From: SIG588 sp045591985
GTDB taxonomy: Bacteria > Bacillota > Clostridia > Oscillospirales > Acutalibacteraceae
Length of the DNA stretch: 50,833 nt
Direction: 5' to 3'
Assembly: GCA_045591985.1 (NCBI GenBank)
Contig: JAZNTV010000038.1
Coordinates: forward strand, 1-50,833
Both the position numbers and the translations under genes were made by a program. A model generated the notes under the pieces. The model was not told where the DNA came from. It saw only the letters and a program-made list of their open reading frames with translations, and searched no databases. Numbering within the stretch: the stretch's first letter is position 1; the number at the start of each line of letters is the position of its first letter. Positions 45,847-50,833 of this stretch are shown here, piece by piece.

Positions 45847-48800
45847 ATGGTAAAACGAATTGCAGCACGCACGCTGGCGATCATTTTGACGACAGTGTTG
45901 TGCCTGGGCATGCTGCCGCTGTCGGTTTTGGCGGGCAGTGTGACCACCTACGCCGATTTTATGGCGAATTTTAAGACATTGGAGGAATATGCCGACGCGT
46001 TTGCGGCGCAGTCCGGTAAAGATGCCGGTGAACTCGTGCTCAACTTTATTCGCACGGGTGTGGATCGCTATCAGACCGGTACGTGGGAAACGTTGGCCGG
46101 CGAAGAGATCACGGCCTTCACGGACTATGTGGAGGAACAGGATTCTGCCAACAATACCACGGCAATGGATCTGCGGGATATTGTGATCCGTGATTTCAAA
46201 TTGCCCAACGGAAATCCTGCGGATTTCGGCCACATGTTCGGCACGATGAACATTTCCTATGTGGCTTCCGCCGTACAGAGTGATGATCTGTCGGGTTGGG
46301 CGGGTGACCTTTGCGACTTGCTGTATTACAGCGTAGCTGTGGGCATTCCGTCGGGCACGGTGGATGAAATGGCGGCGTATGTCGTGGAAAATTGCTTCGG
46401 TGTGGATGCGGATGACGCCTTCGGCTGGGACGATTTCTACGGCGATATGGATGCCTACTATCTCATTTCGGAATACCAAGCGGGCAACGGCTCGTTCAGC
46501 ACATTGATGGATGCGTATTTCACGACGGCGTTGGACGATGCCGATCGTGCCGCCTACTTCTTGAACACTCGCTTTAAGGGCGTTGAGACGGCGGATGACG
46601 TGCGCACGGCGATCTATAACGCTTATCGCACCAACGTGGGTATCCAGGTCCTGGAAGCCGATCGCGGCATTTCGGATGTGACTACGCTGCGCCAGGCGTG
46701 TTGCTATGCGTTTGCCGATTATCTGTATTCGCAGGCGAAAGACCGTTTGATCGGCGGCGGTGATGCCGGTGACGAAGAGGGCGACGAGCCCGAAAATGGT
46801 TTCTATTCCGTTTTCTCCACCACCTCGTCGGTGCTTGCCCCCGGTATCACGCAGGAGATCAAATATGCCATGTCGGCAGACGGCAAGCAGATGGTCTACT
46901 ATGTGGCGTCGGTGGATGTTACCCGTGACGACGTGACCATTATGGCAAACTATAAAGACAACGACCCCTCGAAGGGTTGGGGTATGCAGCGTGTAGAAGA
47001 CCAGGTGGCGGCGTTGGTGGAAAATCACGCCGATGTGGAAAACTTCACGCCGGTCGTTGCCACCAACGGCGACGGATTCAACACCTCCACCGGTAAGCCC
47101 GGCGGTTTGCTCGTGATGGAAGGTGTCGAATGGCATGCGGTGGATCATGATGGGTTCTTTGCTATTTTGAAGGACGGTACCGCGATGATCGGCACGCAGG
47201 CCGAATATGAGCAGTATAAAGATCAGATCCAAGAGGGCATCGGTGCGTTCGGTGCCACGCTGGTGAAAGACGGTAAGATCGCAACCAACGACAACGGCAC
47301 CCGCGCCAGCCGTACCGCTATCGGTATCAAGGCCGACGGTAAAGTGGTGATGATGGTGTTGGACGGTCGTCAGGAGCCCTTCTCCTGCGGCGGTTCGATC
47401 CGTGAGATCGCGCAGATCATGTTGGAAGCGGGCTGCGTACACGCGGTCAACCTGGATGGCGGCGGTTCTACCACATATATGTCCAAGCCGGAAGGCAGCG
47501 ACAACATCAAGGTGATCAACCGTCCGTCCGACGGTTATGCCCGCAGTGTGGCGGCGTCGCTCGTGGCGGTGTCGACGGCGAAATCCTCGAAGGAATTCGA
47601 CCGCGCGATCATTCAGGCGGATTACGAATACATCACGCATAACACGTCGTTGCAACTGAATGCGATTGGTGTGAACAACATCGGTTCTTCCGCTCCCATT
47701 CCGGAAGGCGCATACTGGGAAGTGTCGGATGAAACGGTCGGTACCATTACCCCTGACGGTGTTTTTACGGCGTCGGAAAACTGGACGGAAGACTGGACGC
47801 TTGCAAATGCCGATGTTACCGTGTCGCTTATGGTCGACGGCGAAGCGGTCGGCAGTATTGACCTGCACGTGGTCGTGCCCGATACGCTGGAATTTACCGA
47901 ATCCTCTATGAATATCATCTACGATGTTCCCACGGCACTGCCCTTTAAGGCAACCTACAACGGTAACGTCGTGAAATTGAATGAATACGACGTGTTTGCG
48001 GCCTGCATTGAAGAAGACGAAGCCTATTGGGAGGCGGCGCTTTTTGAAGGCTTTAACGTGACCGCGTTCGAAGAGTCGGGCGTTCGTCGCATGAAGATCG
48101 CGGCGTTGCTTATCAATAACGAAGAGGCCTATTGCGAGATGTATCTCTCGATGTTCCGCGCGGATGAAGCGGCGTTCGATTTCGAGAATGCAACGGCCGG
48201 TAACCGCACGTTGGCGTGGCTGCGTGACGTGCAGAATGCCACCACAAACGACGGCATGACCTACACCGCGGTGGATCCGAGCCAAGACGTGAACTTTAGT
48301 TACACCTTTGCGTTGGATATGACCGCGATCGAGATCCCGCAACAGTTGGCGGATATCGTCTTTATGTTGCCCGGTTCGGACAACGGCAACGCCACCGCTT
48401 TCAACTATATGTTGCAGTTGGCAGAGCGCGTCAGCGTATTGACCGAGGTGCGCATCACCGCCCAGTTCGACAAGGACGTGGACGTGGATATTTCGGAACT
48501 CAAGGTCATCAACGAGTACTTTGCGTTGAAAGAAGCTACCATCGATGACGAAAATCGTTTGACGCTCATTTGTAACTGGATCGACCAGACGCAGGCCATT
48601 GATCCCGCTACCGCCAATCCGGTGTGTATCCTGACGGGCATTTCGGCGAAACCGGCGGACAATGCTGCGTGGGACGGCAGCGAACTGCTGGTGAGCAACA
48701 CGGGTGATGTGAGCTACAAGATCTATCTGCGTGCCTCCTCGCTCTACTCTTTTGCACAGCAGCCCGATAATCAGCAAAAATTCGGCTTGTATCCCTATTC

Positions 48801-50505
48801 CACCAGCGAAACGGGTTACGAAGGCGGAACCGAAAACGGTGCTTATTTCCAAAACACCTATGCCGATTTCGAGGATAGTTTCCTCATTGACAGTGCGGTG
48901 CGTCAGGGCTGGTACAAATTGAACGGCAACTATTATTTCTTCGTTGATCACGAAGCGGTGACGGGAGTGCAGTATCTGCCCTCTCGCGAAGATGCATCGG
49001 TCAGCTGCTTCTATACTTTCGATGAAAACGGCGTGTGTCTCGGCAAGGTGACCGGCCTGGTGGAAATCGACGGCAAACGGTATTACAGCATTAACGGCGA
49101 AATGACCACGGGCTGGCTTTCGGGTTACGACGAAGAGGGGCGTGCGGTGGATTACTACTTTGATCCCGCTACCGGTTGCGCGGTGGACGGTGTGCAGAAG
49201 ATCGACGGGTATACCTACACCTTCGAAAACAACATCCTTGTGCGCGGCGATCTTGTTAAGACTTCCACGGGTATCCGCTATCGTTGGGCGGGCAAATGGT
49301 TGCACGGCCAGTGGTTTGAAGTGGATGGCAACTGGTATGCCACAAAGAAATACGTCTATGACGTGGTGACCGGCTTCGTCAACATCCAATCCAACGGCAC
49401 CCCCGATTGGAGATGGCATCTGTTCGACGAAAACGGCGTCTTCCAAAAGGATTACACCGGTACATACGTGTACGAAGGCGATACCTACTATATCGTGAAC
49501 GGTCTGCGCAGCAGTACGGTCGGTCTGGTGTATGAGAACGGTTATTATTACTACATTTCCACCTCTAACGCCAAGGCGTATAAGAACGGCACCTTCTGGA
49601 TCACCAATACTCATGGCATGATCCCTGTCGGTTCCTATACCTTCGACGAAAACGGCCGTATTACCAACCCGCCCGCCGCTCCCGAAATTCCGGATGAGGA
49701 AGAAACGTTGGACGGCGTGGTCATGATCGACAGTGTGCTCTACTATTATGAAGACGGTGTGTTGGCACGCGGCGCCGGCGTCGTTAAGATGAGCGACAAC
49801 GGCGAAGAGTATTACATATATGTGCGTACCAACGGCCAGCTGGCGGTCGGTACCTATTGGATCACCGTGACGAACGACCTGCTCGAAAAAGGCAAATATG
49901 AGTTCGACATCAACGGTCGCTACTATCCCTCGGACGAACCCGACACGCCCGATACCCCCGACATCCCCGCGGTGAAGGATGGTATTTTGCGTGATGAAGA
50001 CGGTGTGTTGCGTTACTACGTAAACGGTGTGCGTCAGTCGGGTAACGGTGTATTGAAACTGACCGATGAAGACGGTATCACCTTCTATATCTACGTGCGT
50101 TCCAATGCGCAGCTGGCAACGGGTGTCTATTGGCCCACCAAGCGTAACGACCTGCTTTCGAGCGGCGGTTACGACTGGGGTACCGACGGCCGATATTACC
50201 CCACGACGGTCACGCCCGATCCGGAAGAACCCGAGCAGCCTGAGCAGCCCGAGCAACCGGAAGAGCCTACCGTGAAGAACGGCATCTACGTTGAAGGCGG
50301 GAAGTATTACTACTACGTAAACGACGTGAAGCAGAAGAACATTGGTGTGGTGAAGTTGGAAGATGAAGAGGGGCGCACCTTCTACATCTACGTGCGTACG
50401 AGCGGCGAACTGGCCACCGGTACCTACTGGCCCACCTATCGCAACGATCTTTTGGAGCGCGGTCCCTACGATTGGGGTACCGACGGCAGATACTATCCGG
50501 CGTAA
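45847..50505 (+). CDS. giant secreted phosphodiester glycosidase-like (NAGPA domain) protein with YG-type repeats
   Basis: 1552-residue exported protein. Signal peptide (1-29, ending SVLA), helical N-terminal domain (about 35-320), NAGPA/DUF2233 phosphodiester glycosidase domain (about 336-575) with VVATNGDGFNTSTGKPGGLL, ASRTAIGIKADGKVVMMVLD and the diagnostic NLDGGGSTTYMSKPEG; an Ig-like domain (about 600-690); an unassigned beta-rich region (about 775-1015); then YG-type repeats (about 1020-1552) with proline-rich spacers (PEQPEQPEQPEEP). NAGPA enzymes split sugar-phosphodiester bonds. Close to the LicD-containing polymer operon it may trim phosphodiester-linked groups from this or other surface glycans. 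RBS AGGAGAGG. Very long antisense reading frame is a codon-bias shadow. Confidence 0.88.
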   Translation: MVKRIAARTLAIILTTVLCLGMLPLSVLAGSVTTYADFMANFKTLEEYADAFAAQSGKDAGELVLNFIRTGVDRYQTGTWETLAGEEITAFTDYVEEQDSANNTTAMDLRDIVIRDFKLPNGNPADFGHMFGTMNISYVASAVQSDDLSGWAGDLCDLLYYSVAVGIPSGTVDEMAAYVVENCFGVDADDAFGWDDFYGDMDAYYLISEYQAGNGSFSTLMDAYFTTALDDADRAAYFLNTRFKGVETADDVRTAIYNAYRTNVGIQVLEADRGISDVTTLRQACCYAFADYLYSQAKDRLIGGGDAGDEEGDEPENGFYSVFSTTSSVLAPGITQEIKYAMSADGKQMVYYVASVDVTRDDVTIMANYKDNDPSKGWGMQRVEDQVAALVENHADVENFTPVVATNGDGFNTSTGKPGGLLVMEGVEWHAVDHDGFFAILKDGTAMIGTQAEYEQYKDQIQEGIGAFGATLVKDGKIATNDNGTRASRTAIGIKADGKVVMMVLDGRQEPFSCGGSIREIAQIMLEAGCVHAVNLDGGGSTTYMSKPEGSDNIKVINRPSDGYARSVAASLVAVSTAKSSKEFDRAIIQADYEYITHNTSLQLNAIGVNNIGSSAPIPEGAYWEVSDETVGTITPDGVFTASENWTEDWTLANADVTVSLMVDGEAVGSIDLHVVVPDTLEFTESSMNIIYDVPTALPFKATYNGNVVKLNEYDVFAACIEEDEAYWEAALFEGFNVTAFEESGVRRMKIAALLINNEEAYCEMYLSMFRADEAAFDFENATAGNRTLAWLRDVQNATTNDGMTYTAVDPSQDVNFSYTFALDMTAIEIPQQLADIVFMLPGSDNGNATAFNYMLQLAERVSVLTEVRITAQFDKDVDVDISELKVINEYFALKEATIDDENRLTLICNWIDQTQAIDPATANPVCILTGISAKPADNAAWDGSELLVSNTGDVSYKIYLRASSLYSFAQQPDNQQKFGLYPYSTSETGYEGGTENGAYFQNTYADFEDSFLIDSAVRQGWYKLNGNYYFFVDHEAVTGVQYLPSREDASVSCFYTFDENGVCLGKVTGLVEIDGKRYYSINGEMTTGWLSGYDEEGRAVDYYFDPATGCAVDGVQKIDGYTYTFENNILVRGDLVKTSTGIRYRWAGKWLHGQWFEVDGNWYATKKYVYDVVTGFVNIQSNGTPDWRWHLFDENGVFQKDYTGTYVYEGDTYYIVNGLRSSTVGLVYENGYYYYISTSNAKAYKNGTFWITNTHGMIPVGSYTFDENGRITNPPAAPEIPDEEETLDGVVMIDSVLYYYEDGVLARGAGVVKMSDNGEEYYIYVRTNGQLAVGTYWITVTNDLLEKGKYEFDINGRYYPSDEPDTPDTPDIPAVKDGILRDEDGVLRYYVNGVRQSGNGVLKLTDEDGITFYIYVRSNAQLATGVYWPTKRNDLLSSGGYDWGTDGRYYPTTVTPDPEEPEQPEQPEQPEEPTVKNGIYVEGGKYYYYVNDVKQKNIGVVKLEDEEGRTFYIYVRTSGELATGTYWPTYRNDLLERGPYDWGTDGRYYPA

Positions 50506-50521
50506 TTTCTTGGTATCAGGC

Positions 50522-50556
50522 ATACCCGTACGCCCGTTTCGGCGGGCGTACGGTAT
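50522..50556. terminator. large hairpin without U-tract
   Basis: Stem ATACCCGTACGCCCG/CGGGCGTACGGTAT with one bulge and a TTTCGG loop. No T run follows, so it may protect a 3' end or partly terminate before the next gene, 26 bases on. Confidence 0.6.
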
Positions 50557-50581
50557 AACCTATCTGAAAGGACGATGACAA

Positions 50582-50833
50582 ATGAAAGCAGCAATGCGGC
50601 GACTCGGCGCAACGATGCTCGCGCTGGTGATGCTGGTGAGTATGCTCGCCACCTTCACCATCACGGCAAGCGCCGCCACGGCACTGAACGTGTCGGTACC
50701 GGGACTGAGTGTCACGTGGGAAAAAAGTGCAGGGACAGGCACTCCGACCTGGTCCGCTTCGGGCAACAGCATTACCGGTTCGGCGACCGGTGGCTTGCTT
50801 ACTACGAATACGACGAAGATCGTGATGACTAAC
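50582..50833 (+). CDS. secreted protein, N-terminal part (cut by window edge)
   Basis: Not recognised. The first 84 residues are visible: a signal peptide (MKAAMRRLGATMLALVMLVS, then MLATFTITASA; cleavage about residue 31) and the start of a Ser/Thr/Gly-rich mature region (SATGGLLTTNTTKIVMTN). ATG at 50582 follows AAAGGACG by about eight bases. It follows the NAGPA protein across a hairpin without a strong terminator, so partial co-expression is possible. Confidence 0.7.
   Translation, partial: MKAAMRRLGATMLALVMLVSMLATFTITASAATALNVSVPGLSVTWEKSAGTGTPTWSASGNSITGSATGGLLTTNTTKIVMTN

Noticed and set aside
45742..50523. 1593-codon open frame on the minus strand, antisense to the NAGPA protein
   Set aside because: No ribosome site, low-complexity basic/His-rich translation, and no domain. 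The plus-strand frame has a signal peptide, NAGPA motifs and repeats. The antisense frame stays open because of codon usage on the coding strand.

Overview
This window looks like chromosomal DNA of an anaerobic, Gram-positive Clostridia-type bacterium, most likely from the Oscillospiraceae/Ruminococcaceae. Reasons: strong AGGAGG-type ribosome sites, TTGACA/TATAAT promoters and U-tract terminators; a glgC-glgD-glgA glycogen operon (GlgD is typical of Firmicutes); type I dockerins; BspA-like leucine-rich-repeat surface proteins; a CpsB/CpsC/CpsD (PHP phosphatase plus BY-kinase) exopolysaccharide system. Base composition is moderately GC-rich by eye, with two visibly AT-richer patches (about 6.5-7.7 kb and 34.2-35.3 kb). 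No rRNA, CRISPR array, transposase or integrase was found.

Layout. 1-4 kb: 5' end of cysteine synthase, divergent from a HAD phosphatase/DUF1015 pair through two mirror-image promoters; a DUF47-like gene and a DUF3810 membrane metallopeptidase-like gene. 4-8.2 kb: two BspA-like LRR proteins ending in dockerins, separated by a small XRE regulator whose likely operators sit on the promoter of the second. 8.4-13 kb: solitary MazF-type toxin, then glgCDA, closed by a duplicated terminator. 13-23.4 kb: a CotH-kinase protein with an N-terminal dockerin, a YfbR-type 5'-nucleotidase, a polar amino acid ABC transporter (lipoprotein, permease, ATPase), and a 1525-residue LRR protein ending in YG-type repeats. 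23.4-30.1 kb (minus): mrp, yifB and a P-type ATPase homologue whose catalytic motifs are nearly all altered, then an NSS-family Na+ symporter. 30.2-34.0 kb: SMEX-type exporter, two flavoproteins, and tRNA-Lys, tRNA-Glu, tRNA-Asn. 34.0-35.1 kb: small hairpin array and an AT-rich orphan gene between two copies of the sequence that follows tRNA-Asn, then a second XRE regulator with its own paired operators. 35.4-50.5 kb: exopolysaccharide/teichoic-type polymer cluster (chain-length protein, tyrosine kinase, PHP phosphatase, sortase-type surface protein, LCP ligase, priming sugar transferase, Wzy-like polymerase, glycosyltransferases, LicD) ending in a secreted 1552-residue phosphodiester glycosidase-like protein. 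The window ends in the start of another secreted protein.

How it fits together. Much of the window builds the cell surface: LRR proteins held by dockerins or YG repeats, and a polymer probably decorated through phosphodiester bonds (LicD) and perhaps trimmed by the secreted NAGPA-domain protein. Two stand-alone XRE regulators each sit beside a surface locus with a pair of 17-18 bp dyad operators placed between -35 and -10 boxes. The most unusual single object is the intact P-type ATPase homologue at 25815-28406: the phosphorylated Asp is Asn, and the TGES, KGAP, TGD, DPPR and TGDGxND motifs, as well as the usual ion ligands of TM5 and TM6, have also changed. It looks like a pseudo-pump.
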